Shown: in pieces, positions 41,959-53,425 of the stretch
Position numbering within the stretch: the stretch's first letter is position 1
Layout: the number at the start of each line of letters is the position of its first letter
Source of the DNA: VXYL01 sp965199945
Lineage (GTDB): Bacteria > Pseudomonadota > Gammaproteobacteria > Pseudomonadales > Azotimanducaceae
Assembly (NCBI GenBank): GCA_965199945.1
Contig: OZ241354.1
Coordinates: 1,922,001 to 1,986,000 of the forward strand
Direction of reading: 5' to 3'
Length of the DNA stretch: 64,000 bases
Translations under genes and position numbers: made by a program
The notes under the pieces: generated by a model
Told to the model about the DNA's origin: nothing
Seen by the model: only the letters and a program-made list of their open reading frames with translations
The model's database searches: none

Positions 41959-42477
41959 CTATTCGCTCCGAAGGTGTGCCTGGTAGCGCCGGAAGTTGCG
42001 CACGTAGCGATCCGCGAAGTCGGTGATTTCAGCGACTTCCGCGTCGCTCAGTTCGCGCACCACCTTGCCGGGCGAGCCGAGCACCAGGCTGCGCGGCGGA
42101 ATCCGCTTGCCTTCGGTAATGAGCGCATTGGAACCGATCAGGCAGTCGTCGCCGATCACCGCCTCGTTCATCACCACCGCGTTGATGCCCACCAGGCTGT
42201 TGTTGCCGATGGTGCAGCCGTGCAGCACGGCCTTGTGGCCGATCGTCACGCTGTCGCCCAAGGTCACCGGAAAGCCCGCGTCCATGTGGACGACGGCGTT
42301 GTCCTGCACGTTGCTGCGCTGGCCGATGCGGATGCTGTCGTAGTCGCCGCGCAGCACGGCACCCCACCATACGGATGATTCGTGATCGATGGCGACGTCG
42401 CCGATGACCACGGCGGTCGGCGCGACGAAGGTCTCTCCGACCGTGCGCGGCGTCCGCCCTTCAAGCGAGTAGATCAA
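41959..42477 (-). CDS. Gamma-type carbonic anhydrase-like hexapeptide protein
   Basis: 172 residues of left-handed beta-helix repeats (for example SVWWGAVLRGDYDSIRIG and GDSVTIGHKAVLHGCTIG). Three His residues suitable for metal binding are present: NAVVHMD, IGHKAV and VLHGC. Matches the YrdA/PaaY group, several of which have carbonic anhydrase activity while others do not. Cytosolic. Confidence 0.85.
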   Translation of the reverse strand: MIYSLEGRTPRTVGETFVAPTAVVIGDVAIDHESSVWWGAVLRGDYDSIRIGQRSNVQDNAVVHMDAGFPVTLGDSVTIGHKAVLHGCTIGNNSLVGINAVVMNEAVIGDDCLIGSNALITEGKRIPPRSLVLGSPGKVVRELSDAEVAEITDFADRYVRNFRRYQAHLRSE

Positions 42478-42543
42478 GCTCTCTCCCTCGACGAGCCGCT
42501 CACCGAAGCGCTGCCGAGGCGGCCGAGCACCGGCTGAAGTGCC

Positions 42544-43575
42544 TCATGCGTTGAAGTCCAACATGCGCTGCAAGGGCAGCATGGCGCGCTTGCCCAGCGC
42601 CGGTTCGACAAGAATCTCGTTGTCGTCGCGTTCCAGCGTCGCCGCCAGCGCTTCGAGCTCGTTCATCGCCATCCACGGGCAGTGGGCGCAGCTGCGGCAG
42701 GTGGCGCCGTCGCCGGCCGTGGGCGCCTCGATGAAGCGCTTGCCCGGCGCCGACTTGCGCAGCTTGTGGAAGATGCCGCGGTCGGTGGCGACGATGAATG
42801 TGTCCTGGGGCAGTTCCTGGGCGGCGCGGATGATCTGCGAGGTGGAACCCACGCAGTCGGCGGCGTCGATGACCGCCGCTGGCGATTCCGGATGCACGAG
42901 CACGCCGGCGTCTGGATAGACGCGCCGGATGTCCTCGAGCGCCTTGAACTTGAACTCTTCGTGGACCACGCAAGCGCCGCTCCAGAGCAGCATGTCGGCG
43001 CCGGTCTTGGCGCGGATGTAGGCGCCGAGGTGCTTGTCCGGCGCCCAGAGGAGCTTCCTGCCCTCGGCGGCCAGGCGTTCGACGATGCGCAGGCCCACGC
43101 TGGACGTCACCACCCAGTCCGCGAGCGCCTTCACTTCCACCGAGGTATTGGCGTACACGACCACGGTGCGCTCCGGGTTCGCTTCGCAGAACGCCCGGAA
43201 CTCGTCCGGCGGGCAGCCGAGGTCCAGCGAACATTCGGCCTTCAAGGTGGGCATGAAGACGCGCTTCTCCGGCGACAGAATCTTCGCCGTCTCGCCCATG
43301 AAGCGCACGCCGGCGACGATCAGCGTCTGCGCCGGGTGGTCGCGCCCGAAGCGCGCCATCTCCAGCGAATCGGCCACGCAGCCGCCGGTTTCGTCCGCGA
43401 GGTCCTGGATGTCGCCGTCCACGTAGTAGTGCGCCACCAGCACCGCGTCGCGCTCGGCGAGCAGCGTCTTGATGCGGTCGCGCAGTTCCTCGCGCCGCGT
43501 GGCCGTGAGCGCGGCCGGGAAATGCACGGGCACCGCAGTGGCTTGCAGGCTGTAGTCGCGTAACATGGCGAGCAT
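42544..43575 (-). CDS. nadA: Quinolinate synthase
   Basis: 343 residues from ATG 43575, six bases after GGCAGG; ATG 43566 and 43578 are alternatives. Three pseudo-repeats and the [4Fe-4S] cysteines of NadA are present: SLDLGCPPDEF, DAADCVGSTSQII and the C-terminal CRSCAHCPWM. Also typical is VLVAHYYVDGDIQDLAD. It condenses iminoaspartate with dihydroxyacetone phosphate in de novo NAD synthesis. nadB and nadC are not in the window. Confidence 0.95.
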   Translation of the reverse strand: MLAMLRDYSLQATAVPVHFPAALTATRREELRDRIKTLLAERDAVLVAHYYVDGDIQDLADETGGCVADSLEMARFGRDHPAQTLIVAGVRFMGETAKILSPEKRVFMPTLKAECSLDLGCPPDEFRAFCEANPERTVVVYANTSVEVKALADWVVTSSVGLRIVERLAAEGRKLLWAPDKHLGAYIRAKTGADMLLWSGACVVHEEFKFKALEDIRRVYPDAGVLVHPESPAAVIDAADCVGSTSQIIRAAQELPQDTFIVATDRGIFHKLRKSAPGKRFIEAPTAGDGATCRSCAHCPWMAMNELEALAATLERDDNEILVEPALGKRAMLPLQRMLDFNA

Positions 43576-43606
43576 CATACACCTGCCGCCCAAATCCTCC
43601 TGCCGT

Positions 43607-44512
43607 ATGCCGCGCATCGCCTTCTTCGTCGCCAAGCCCGACTCCGGCGAGCGACCCGCCAACGACAACCACGAACGGCTGCCGCGGGCCTTCAGGGCAG
43701 CCGGCTGGGACGCGGTCTGCATCGACCGCGACTCCCTGGCGCTCCAGCGCAACCGCCTCGTCGCCGCCAGCATCGACGGCGAACCGGTGGACCCGGCCTC
43801 CTTCGATCTCTTCTTCATCCTCGGGTTCGGAACCGCAGCCACCTTCCTCGACCGGATGCAGCTGCTGCGCAGCCTCGACCAGCGCCGCTTCGTCAACACC
43901 GTGGACGCGCTCGTCTACCAGCACGGCAAGGCATCGCTGATCCTCGCCTGCCCGGACGTGCCGCAGCCGGCCAGCCACTTGAGCAACGACCCCGGCAAGC
44001 TCGAAGCCATCGTCGCCGCCGGCGGCGAGTGGATCGCCAAGCCGCCAGCGTCCAGCTTCGGCCGCGACGTGTACCGACTGCGCGCCGGCGACAGCAACAC
44101 CGCGGCGATTCTCGGCCATCTCACTCGCGATGGCCGCTACGCCCTGCTGCAAGAGCGCGTCGCCGCTGCGGAATCGGAAGAAAAGCGCCTGCTTATCGCC
44201 GCCGGCACGGTGATCGGCGCCTACGGCAAATGCCCGGCGGACCACCGCGGCAACCTGGACGCCGGCGCCAGCGCCTCGGCGGTGACCCTGACGATCGAGG
44301 AACGGGCGGTCGCGGCCAGCTTGGCTGCGCGCCTCGACAGCCTTGGCGTGCGTTTCGCGACCGCCGACTTGGCCGGCCCATGCGTCCTGGAGATCAACGT
44401 CGCCAACCCGGGCTGGCTGCGCACCTTCGAGGCCGTGGCGGGTGTGGACAACGGTCGCGACGTCGTGGCGGCGCTGGAGAACTGGGCAGAGCGCGTCAAT
44501 TGGACCTGCTAG
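43607..44512 (+). CDS. ATP-grasp protein (RimK/GshB-like)
   Basis: 301 residues from ATG 43607 (MPRIAFFVAKPDSGERP). ATP-grasp features: EWIAKPPASSFGRDVYRL (adenine-binding Lys and glycine-rich loop), YALLQERV, and the metal-binding end PCVLEINVANPGWLRTFE (E-x-N). The fold matches glutathione synthase/RimK ligases. Substrate unknown; divergent from nadA by 31 bases. Confidence 0.75.
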   Translation: MPRIAFFVAKPDSGERPANDNHERLPRAFRAAGWDAVCIDRDSLALQRNRLVAASIDGEPVDPASFDLFFILGFGTAATFLDRMQLLRSLDQRRFVNTVDALVYQHGKASLILACPDVPQPASHLSNDPGKLEAIVAAGGEWIAKPPASSFGRDVYRLRAGDSNTAAILGHLTRDGRYALLQERVAAAESEEKRLLIAAGTVIGAYGKCPADHRGNLDAGASASAVTLTIEERAVAASLAARLDSLGVRFATADLAGPCVLEINVANPGWLRTFEAVAGVDNGRDVVAALENWAERVNWTC

Positions 44513-44538
44513 ACGTAGCGCTCCGCCCTGCATCCCAT

Positions 44539-45375
44539 TCAGCGTCCAATGACCGCGCCATCCCTGTCTCGCATTCCTTTGCAATTTGGAAACTTGGGGC
44601 AGCCCCAGAACTCGCCCCCGGCGTGCTGACCTCTCTTTGCCGTTCGCTCGACCATCGGTGCCTGGCATCGTGGACAAGAGGGCGTCTCGATTCGTGAAGC
44701 GCGTTCATCGGGCGGGTCGAGAGGACGTGGAATATCGCCAGCCCCTCCGATCAGACGGACCAGACCCTCGCCGTCTACCAAATCCAGTTGGGTCTGCTTG
44801 GCGAACTCCAACGCGTCGGGCGTAAACGCGCCGCTGGTGACCAAGACGCCATTCGCGGCACCCTCTGCTTTCACCAAGCCGAAGAGTTCCCGCGCCTTGT
44901 CCACGCCGACTTTCCTAGCGCGCCAATGCTTGCACTGGACAAGGACCTTCTCGCCGTCCTTTCTCGCAATCAGATCGACGCCGCCGTCGGCGCCAGGGCT
45001 TGTCTCCTCGACCGTGTAGCCGAGGCGTCGGTACGCTTCGCCAACGTAGCGCTCGAAGTCCTGCCACGATAGATCGCGAATGCTCTGCAAATCGTGTGCG
45101 TCTTTGAATAGTTTTGCGCGGCGGCGCCGTCGGAAGAGAGAGACGACGGCAGTGAAGCAGAACAACAGCGCCAAGAAGCGCAAGAAGAGGGTGGCCACCG
45201 GAACGAGCTGTGTGAGGATTTGCACATGGACCTGGTGTGCCGGGAGTCCCGCAAGCGACTCGCCGTATGCGCCCACCAGTTCTCCCAAGAGCCAAGCAGC
45301 GGCAGCCAGAACCAAACTGAACCACCAAGGAACGTCGACCAGCTCGACGAAGAAGCTCTTCCTCTTTCGTGGCAT
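44539..45375 (-). CDS. Membrane-anchored Mrr-type restriction endonuclease with zinc-ribbon tail
   Basis: 278 residues. Two membrane helices first (WFSLVLAAAAWLLGELV and LVPVATLFLRFLALLFCFTAVV), then an Mrr-cat domain at ~95-205: LSWQDFERYVGEAYRRLGY, PGADGGVDLIARKDGEKVLVQCKHW (D and Q-x-K active site). The C-terminus is a topoisomerase-type zinc ribbon: CPRCQAPM ... FWGCPKFPNCKG (C-x2-C and C-x5-C). Presumed nuclease acting on incoming DNA at the inner membrane; this architecture is widespread but poorly characterised. Confidence 0.85.
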   Translation of the reverse strand: MPRKRKSFFVELVDVPWWFSLVLAAAAWLLGELVGAYGESLAGLPAHQVHVQILTQLVPVATLFLRFLALLFCFTAVVSLFRRRRRAKLFKDAHDLQSIRDLSWQDFERYVGEAYRRLGYTVEETSPGADGGVDLIARKDGEKVLVQCKHWRARKVGVDKARELFGLVKAEGAANGVLVTSGAFTPDALEFAKQTQLDLVDGEGLVRLIGGAGDIPRPLDPPDERASRIETPSCPRCQAPMVERTAKRGQHAGGEFWGCPKFPNCKGMRDRDGAVIGR

Positions 45376-45413
45376 CGCTAACTAACCTCCTCTGCCCTCG
45401 GCTGCGCCAGCGT

Positions 45414-46160
45414 TCAAACTGCCCCGCACGCCGGACAGTCCGGATCTTTCGGCAATTTGAGCTTGCGCCATTCCATGCGTTTGGCGTCCAAGTACAGCAC
45501 ATGGCCGACCAGCGCCTCGCCGACGTTGGCGAGCACTTTCATCGCCTCCATCGCCTGCACGCTGCCGATGATGCCTACCAAGGGCGCGGCGACGCCGTTC
45601 TGGGCGCAGTTGAGCGCTTCGTCGGCGGCTTCTCGGTACAGGCATTGGTAGCAGGGGGAGTCCGCGCGCCGGGGGTCGAATACGGCGACTTGCCCTTCCA
45701 TGCGAATGGCGGCGCCGGAGACCAGCGGCGTGCGTTCGGCGATGCAGGCGGCGTTGATGGCGTAGCGGGCGGCGAAGTTGTCCGTGCCGTCGAGCACGAC
45801 GTCGGCCTCCCGCACCGCTTCCCGCAGCGACTCGCCGGCGAGCTTGGCGGCGATCGGGCAGACGCGGACTTCCGGGTTGATGGCGTGGATGCGCTGTGCC
45901 GCGGACTCGACTTTGGGAATGCCCAGCGAGCCCTGGTCGTGGATGATCTGCCGTTGCAGATTGGTGATCTCCACGACGTCGTGGTCCGCCAGCGTCAATG
46001 CGCCAACGCCGGCGGCGGCCAGATACAGCGCCGCTGGGGAGCCCAGGCCGCCGAGGCCGACCACCAGCGCATTCGCGTTCAGCAACGCCTCCTGGCCGGC
46101 GATGTCGAACTCCGGCAGCATGATCTGGCGGCTGTAGCGCAGCAACTGTTCGTCGTTCAC
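45414..46160 (-). CDS. moeB: MoeB/ThiF-type sulfur-carrier adenylyltransferase
   Basis: 248 residues from GTG 46160 overlapping the prmC stop. E1-like: YSRQIMLPEFDIAGQEALL, ATP loop VVGLGGLGSPAALYLAAAGVG, DGTDNFAARYAINAAC, and zinc Cys pairs CYQC and CPAC. It adenylates the C-terminal Gly of MoaD or ThiS for molybdopterin or thiamine synthesis; the two cannot be told apart by sequence alone here. Cotranscribed with prfA-prmC. Confidence 0.9.
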   Translation of the reverse strand: MNDEQLLRYSRQIMLPEFDIAGQEALLNANALVVGLGGLGSPAALYLAAAGVGALTLADHDVVEITNLQRQIIHDQGSLGIPKVESAAQRIHAINPEVRVCPIAAKLAGESLREAVREADVVLDGTDNFAARYAINAACIAERTPLVSGAAIRMEGQVAVFDPRRADSPCYQCLYREAADEALNCAQNGVAAPLVGIIGSVQAMEAMKVLANVGEALVGHVLYLDAKRMEWRKLKLPKDPDCPACGAV

Positions 46161-47044
46161 GCCTCGCTCCCCCCACGCCCCAAGCGCGCCACCGTCGCGC
46201 GCGGGCGGTCTTCGATGTCCAAGTGCGTCGATGCCTCCGCAAAGCCGTGCTCGCCGAGCAGCCGCCGCACCGCCGGGCCCTGCCCGCAGCCGTGTTCCAG
46301 CGCCAGCCATCCCCCGGCCAGCAGATGCGCGCGCGCATCGGGGATCAGCCGCCGGAAGAATGCCAAGCCGTCGGCGCCGCCCACCACCGCCCTCCTCGGC
46401 TCGAAGCGCAGGTCGCCGCGCCGCAGGTGCGGACCGGCGGCGGCGACATAGGGTGGATTGCTGACGATGGCGTGGAAACGTCCATCGACGCCGTCGAGAC
46501 AGTCGGCGACGACCGTGCGCACGTCGAGACCTAGGCGGCGGGCGTTTCGCCGGCACAGCGCGACGCAGCGCGGGTCGATGTCGGTGGCGGTGACCGCAGC
46601 GCCCGGGCGTTCCTTGGCGATGGCCAAGGCGACGGCGCCGCTGCCGGTGCCGACGTCCAGCACGCGGTCGCTTGGGCCGATCAGCGGCAACGCGGCGGCG
46701 ACCAGCGTTTCGGTGTCCGGGCGCGGAATCAGCGCATCCGGCGTGACCTCGAGGTCAAGGCCCCAGAAGCCCCGTCGGCGCAGGATGTACGCCACCGGCT
46801 CGCCAGCCACGCGCCGTTCCAACCAGCGCTCAAGCCGTACGCGCGCCGCGTCTTCGACCGTGCGCTCCGGAAAGGCAAGGAGTGTCGCCCGCGACACGCC
46901 AAGCGCCTCGCCGGCGAGCAGGTCCGCCTCGAACGCCGGCAATCGCGCTCTGGCGAGGGCCGTGCAGTCGCCGATGGTGGCCGGCGCCGCGGCCACGCCG
47001 AGAGCGCACCCGTTCCCTTCCGCGCCGCCGTCAATCAGCGTCAT
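46157..47044 (-). CDS. prmC: Release-factor glutamine methyltransferase
   Basis: 295 residues. Typical opening domain, then PDALIPRPDTETLV, SAM motif VLDVGTGSGAVALAIA, and the catalytic VSNPPYV. It N5-methylates the Gln of the GGQ motif in RF1 and RF2. Overlaps prfA by 14 bases, a conserved pairing. Confidence 0.95.
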   Translation of the reverse strand: MTLIDGGAEGNGCALGVAAAPATIGDCTALARARLPAFEADLLAGEALGVSRATLLAFPERTVEDAARVRLERWLERRVAGEPVAYILRRRGFWGLDLEVTPDALIPRPDTETLVAAALPLIGPSDRVLDVGTGSGAVALAIAKERPGAAVTATDIDPRCVALCRRNARRLGLDVRTVVADCLDGVDGRFHAIVSNPPYVAAAGPHLRRGDLRFEPRRAVVGGADGLAFFRRLIPDARAHLLAGGWLALEHGCGQGPAVRRLLGEHGFAEASTHLDIEDRPRATVARLGRGGSEA

Positions 47045-48131
47045 CGTCGCCGAGCTTCTTCAGTTCGTCCGCCTGGTGTTCCTGGGTGAGCGGGCCGACC
47101 AGCAGGTCGAGTCGCCCGCCAACCACTTCGTCGAGCTTGTAGAGCGTCAGGCCGATGCGGTGGTCGGTGACCCGGCCCTGGGGGAAGTTGTAGGTGCGGA
47201 TGCGTTCCGAGCGGTCGCCGCTGCCGACCAGCGAGCGCCGCGCCTCGCTCTGCTCCGTGCGCTGTTCGGTCTGCGCCGTGTCCAGCAGCTTGGCGTGGAG
47301 GAGCTGCATGGCGCGGGAGCGGTTCTTCAACTGCGAGCGCTCGTCCTGGCATTCGACGACGATGCCGCTCGGCAAATGGGTCAGGCGCACTGCGGAGTCC
47401 GTCTTGTTGACGTGTTGGCCGCCGGCGCCGGAGGAGCGGTAGGTGTCGACACGGATGTCCTCCTTGGCGATGTCCACGTCTTCGATGGCGTCCTGCTCCG
47501 GCAGCACGGCGACGGTGCAGGCGGAGGTGTGGATGCGGCCTTGGCTTTCCGTCTCCGGCACGCGCTGCACGCGGTGGGCGCCGGACTCGAACTTCAAGCG
47601 GCTGTAGACGCGCTGGCCGTCGATGCGGGCGATGATCTCCTTGTAGCCGCCGTGTTCCCCGGCGCGCGCGTTCAGGACGTCCAGCCGCCAGCGCTCGTTC
47701 TCGGCGAAGCGGGCGTACATGCGGTACAGGTCGCCAGCGAAGATGGCCGCCTCGTCGCCGCCGGTGCCGGCGCGGATCTCCAGGAAGACGTTGCGTTCGT
47801 CGTTCGGATCGACGGGAACGAGCAGGCGGCGCAGTTCGCTTTCGATGCCGCCAAGCCGTTCGCGCAACTGCGCGGCGTCTTCCTGGGCGAGTTCGCGGAT
47901 GGCGGCGTCGTCGTCCGCCAGCAGACTCTGCGCCTCGTCGAGATCGTCCGCCGCTTTCCGATGTTCCTGATACGCCGCCACCAGCGGCGACAGCTCCGCG
48001 TACTCCCGCGACAAGCCGGCGAAGCGCTCGCGGTCGGCGACCACGCCCGGGTCGGCAAGCAGCGCCGCCAGCTCTTCGTGCCGCTCGGCAAGGCCGGCGA
48101 GCTTGGCGACCATGGTTGCGGAAAGCGCCAT
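47031..48131 (-). CDS. prfA: Peptide chain release factor 1
   Basis: 366 residues, the standard RF1 length. The peptidyl-hydrolase loop is SSGAGGQHVNKTDSAVR; before it GRIHTSACTVAVLPE lies in the codon-recognition domain region, and EIRAGTGGDEAAIFAG is the family block. Recognises UAA and UAG. hemA, often upstream in gammaproteobacteria, is not adjacent; lolB is divergent instead. Confidence 0.97.
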   Translation of the reverse strand: MALSATMVAKLAGLAERHEELAALLADPGVVADRERFAGLSREYAELSPLVAAYQEHRKAADDLDEAQSLLADDDAAIRELAQEDAAQLRERLGGIESELRRLLVPVDPNDERNVFLEIRAGTGGDEAAIFAGDLYRMYARFAENERWRLDVLNARAGEHGGYKEIIARIDGQRVYSRLKFESGAHRVQRVPETESQGRIHTSACTVAVLPEQDAIEDVDIAKEDIRVDTYRSSGAGGQHVNKTDSAVRLTHLPSGIVVECQDERSQLKNRSRAMQLLHAKLLDTAQTEQRTEQSEARRSLVGSGDRSERIRTYNFPQGRVTDHRIGLTLYKLDEVVGGRLDLLVGPLTQEHQADELKKLGDDDAD

Positions 48132-48324
48132 CAGTAATCCCTTCGAGCACAGCGGCTTGTGCCGCCAACGGCAACGCTTGCGCGTTCGGAACGCGCACGT
48201 TCGTACCGCATCGAACGGCTAAACTGGCTGCATGGTCAAGCATAGCAACCAGACGTGCCGGCGGCTTCGCGGCGTGCGATGGAACGAGTGGGCCTCGGCG
48301 CGTCGGACAGCAGGGGCCTCCTCG

Positions 48325-48954
48325 GTGGGCATCAATGGGCACCTCCATCTCCCGCCCAAGACGTGGGCTTCGACTTGCCTCCTTGCGCTCGCCTTGCTGC
48401 CGATGCTGTTCGCCCTCGGCTGCGCCGCCACCCGGCAAGCGCAGCTCCAAGACGCCGATTTCCGACTGCGCGGGCGAATTGGCCTCAAAGAGCCCTCGGC
48501 CGAAGCACATGGGGAGCGCTCTCGCGTGAGAGCACTTTCCACGTCATTCGATTGGCAGCAGGCCGGCGAGCGCTTTCGCATCGAGTTCTGGGGCGCGTTT
48601 GGCCAAGGCCGTGCGCTCCTGTTCGGCGACGGCGCCACGGCAAGCCTGCGCGATGCGCGCGGCAACGTCACGAGCGGCGTGGACATCGACGCCTTGATGG
48701 AGCAGACGCTCGGCTGGGCGGTGCCGGTGGCGGCGCTCCGCCATTGGGTGCGCGGGCGCGTGGATCCTTCCCTGGCCGCAGCGGCCGAGCAGCGCGACGG
48801 CGAGGGGAATCTCGCGCGCTTCGAGCAGTCCGGCTGGACGATCCGCCTCTCGCGCTGGCGGCAAACGGCGATCGGCGCCGCGCCCGGGCGCGTCGTGGCG
48901 GAGCGCGCCGGCCGCGTCGTGACCGTGATCTGCAAGGAGTGGCGGCTTGACTAG
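48325..48954 (+). CDS. lolB: Outer-membrane lipoprotein LolB
   Basis: 209 residues from GTG 48325; an ATG at 48232 in the same frame would add a long atypical extension before the signal peptide. Lipobox LFALGC makes Cys ~33 the lipidated residue. The mature part shows the LolB pattern RLRGRIGLK, FDWQQAGERFRIEFWGAFGQG and LRHWVRGR. It receives lipoproteins from LolA and inserts them in the outer membrane. lolB next to isoprenoid genes (ispE in many species) is a known context; here mevalonate genes follow. Confidence 0.85.
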   Translation: MGINGHLHLPPKTWASTCLLALALLPMLFALGCAATRQAQLQDADFRLRGRIGLKEPSAEAHGERSRVRALSTSFDWQQAGERFRIEFWGAFGQGRALLFGDGATASLRDARGNVTSGVDIDALMEQTLGWAVPVAALRHWVRGRVDPSLAAAAEQRDGEGNLARFEQSGWTIRLSRWRQTAIGAAPGRVVAERAGRVVTVICKEWRLD

Positions 48955-49174
48955 GCTCTTGCGTTCCATCGCCGTCGTCGGCGTCCTGGCCAGCGCCTGC
49001 ACCGCGCAGCAGCGCTACGACCAAACCCGCGACGAACAACGCCAGAAGTGCGAGCTCGCGGTCTCCGAGGCGCTGCGCGAACAGTGTCTGGAACGGCTGG
49101 CGCCGGCGTCCTACAAGGAATACGAGCTGCTGCGCCGCACCCTGCCAGCGCCCGGCGACGGCGCGACGCCATGA
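48947..49174 (+). CDS. Small putative lipoprotein
   Basis: 75 residues from TTG 48947, with AAGGAG at 48934-48939 and spacer 7. A lipoprotein-like signal (LLRSIAVVGVLASAC) precedes a short charged helical mature part (DEQRQKCELAVSEALREQC). Overlaps lolB by 8 bases and mvaD by ATGA, so it belongs to the operon. Function unknown. Confidence 0.6.
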   Translation: MTRLLRSIAVVGVLASACTAQQRYDQTRDEQRQKCELAVSEALREQCLERLAPASYKEYELLRRTLPAPGDGATP

Positions 49175-50157
49175 CGGCAACGGCGATCGCGCATCCGAAC
49201 GTCGCCCTCGTCAAGTACTGGGGCAAGCAGCCGGAGGCCGACAACGCGCGGCGGGAAAACACGCCGGCCACGCCGTCCCTGTCCATCGCCCTCTCGGCCC
49301 TTGCCACGCGCACGGTGGTCGCCGCCGCCGAGCGGGACGAACTGCGCGTCAACGGCCGGCCGGCGACGGATGCGCGCATCGCTGGATTGCTCACCGAGAT
49401 GCGGCGCGCGTGGGACCTGCCGCCCATTTCCGTAACCACCTGCAACGATTTCCCCACCAGCGCCGGGCTGGCCTCCTCGGCATCGGGATTCGCGGCGCTG
49501 GTCACCGCCGTCGACGGCGCCTTCGCGCTCGGCTTGTCCATTCGGGAACGCAGCGTCTGGGCAAGGCGCGCTTCGGCATCGGCGGCGCGTTCCGTCGTCG
49601 GCGGATTCGCGGCGCTCGCGCCCGCCGGCGACGATGGCGAGTGGGCATCCTCCGCGGTGCTCGCGAAGGAGGCTTGGCCGCTGGAGGTCGTCGTGGCGGT
49701 GGTGTCGGAGGTCGCCAAGGGCACTTCGTCGAACGTCGGCATGGAGCAGTCGCGGCGCAGTTCGCCCTTCTACGGCGCCTGGGTGGAATCCACCGGCAGC
49801 GACTTCGAGGCTGCGCGGCAGGCCGTCGTCGCCCGGGATTTCGACGCCCTGGCGACGGTCGCCGAGCACAGCTGCTTCAAGATGCACGCCGTGATGCTCG
49901 CCACGCAGCCAGCGCTCGTGTACTGGAAAGCGGCGACGCTGGCCTGCATCGACGCCGTGCGCCGCTTGCAGGACGCCGGAGCGAGCGTGTTCTGCACCAT
50001 TGACGCCGGGCCGCAAGTGAAGGCGGTGTGCGGCCCCGGGCAAGCCGGCGCGGTAACGAACGCACTGGCCCAGGTGCCGGGCGTGCTGCGCGTGATCAGG
50101 AGCGGCATCGGCGGCGCGGCGCGCTGCGTCGAGGCGAGCGATGCGGATGTTGGGTAG
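49171..50157 (+). CDS. mvaD: Diphosphomevalonate decarboxylase
   Basis: 328 residues. GHMP superfamily: AHPNVALVKYWGK, NDFPTSAGLASSASGFAAL (ATP loop), EVAKGTSSNVGMEQSRRSS, and the catalytic CTIDAGPQVKAVCGP. It converts diphosphomevalonate to isopentenyl diphosphate with ATP. Starts on the stop of the lipoprotein gene (ATGA) and is followed 9 bases later by mvaK2. Confidence 0.93.
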   Translation: MTATAIAHPNVALVKYWGKQPEADNARRENTPATPSLSIALSALATRTVVAAAERDELRVNGRPATDARIAGLLTEMRRAWDLPPISVTTCNDFPTSAGLASSASGFAALVTAVDGAFALGLSIRERSVWARRASASAARSVVGGFAALAPAGDDGEWASSAVLAKEAWPLEVVVAVVSEVAKGTSSNVGMEQSRRSSPFYGAWVESTGSDFEAARQAVVARDFDALATVAEHSCFKMHAVMLATQPALVYWKAATLACIDAVRRLQDAGASVFCTIDAGPQVKAVCGPGQAGAVTNALAQVPGVLRVIRSGIGGAARCVEASDADVG

Positions 50158-51112
50158 CCGGGCAGGATGAGCCGTGCCGCCGTCGTGGCGTCGGCGCCTG
50201 GCAAACTGGTGCTGAGCGGCGAATACGCGGTGCTCGTCGACGCCCCGGCGCTGGTGGCGGCGATGGACCGGCGCGTCACCTGCACGGTGACGCCGCGTTG
50301 CAGCGGCGGTTGGCAGTTCGCCAGCACCGGCTTCGAGGCGCAGGCGGCGCTCTCCCGCGCGGAGGTGCTGCGCGCTCCGCCGACCACGTTGGCCGGCATC
50401 GCCCGGCGCGTCCTGCCGGCCGAAGCGATGCCGGCGCATCTGCACGTCGCCGTGGATTCGTCGCCCTGCTTCCACGCCGGCGTCAAGCTCGGCGTTGGTT
50501 CCAGCGCCGCCACGGTGGTCGCCTTGGCCGGGGCGTTGGCGGCCCTCGGCGGCGACATGCCGACGCTCGACGCCCTCTACGACATTCACGCGGCCTTCCA
50601 AGGCGGCGGCAGCGGTCTCGACGTGGCGGCGGCGACGACCGGCGGCGTGATTCGCTTCCAGGAGCGGCGCATCGCCCCGGCGCGGCTGCCCCAGGGACTG
50701 CACGTCGTCTTCGTGTTCTGCCAGACGAGCTCGCGCACCCAGGAGCTGGTCGCCCGCTTCAATGCGTGGCGCACGCGCCGAGAAGCGCAGCCACGGGCGC
50801 TGGCGGAGCTGGTCGACGCCGCCCAGGAGGTGGCCGATTGCACGGGAAATGCGGATTCCTTCGTGGCCGCATTGCGCGAATATGCGCAGGCGCTGGAACG
50901 CATGGACCGCGCCGCCGGCATCGGCGTCTTCGGCGAGGGCCACCGTCGCGCCGCGCGGATCGCCGCCCGCTGCGGCGTCGCCTACAAGCCGTGCGGCGCC
51001 GGCGGAGGCGACACTGGCTTCGCGGCGTCGACATCGGCCGACGACTCAGCGGCGTTCGCGCGCGAGGTCGAGAGCGCCGGCTTGATTGTGCTAAACATGG
51101 AGTTTTCGCCCG

Positions 51113-53425
<2,313 letters not shown>

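Noticed and set aside
48232..48324. Extended N-terminus for LolB from the ATG at 48232
   Set aside because: It would put the lipobox Cys at residue ~64, too far for a signal peptide.
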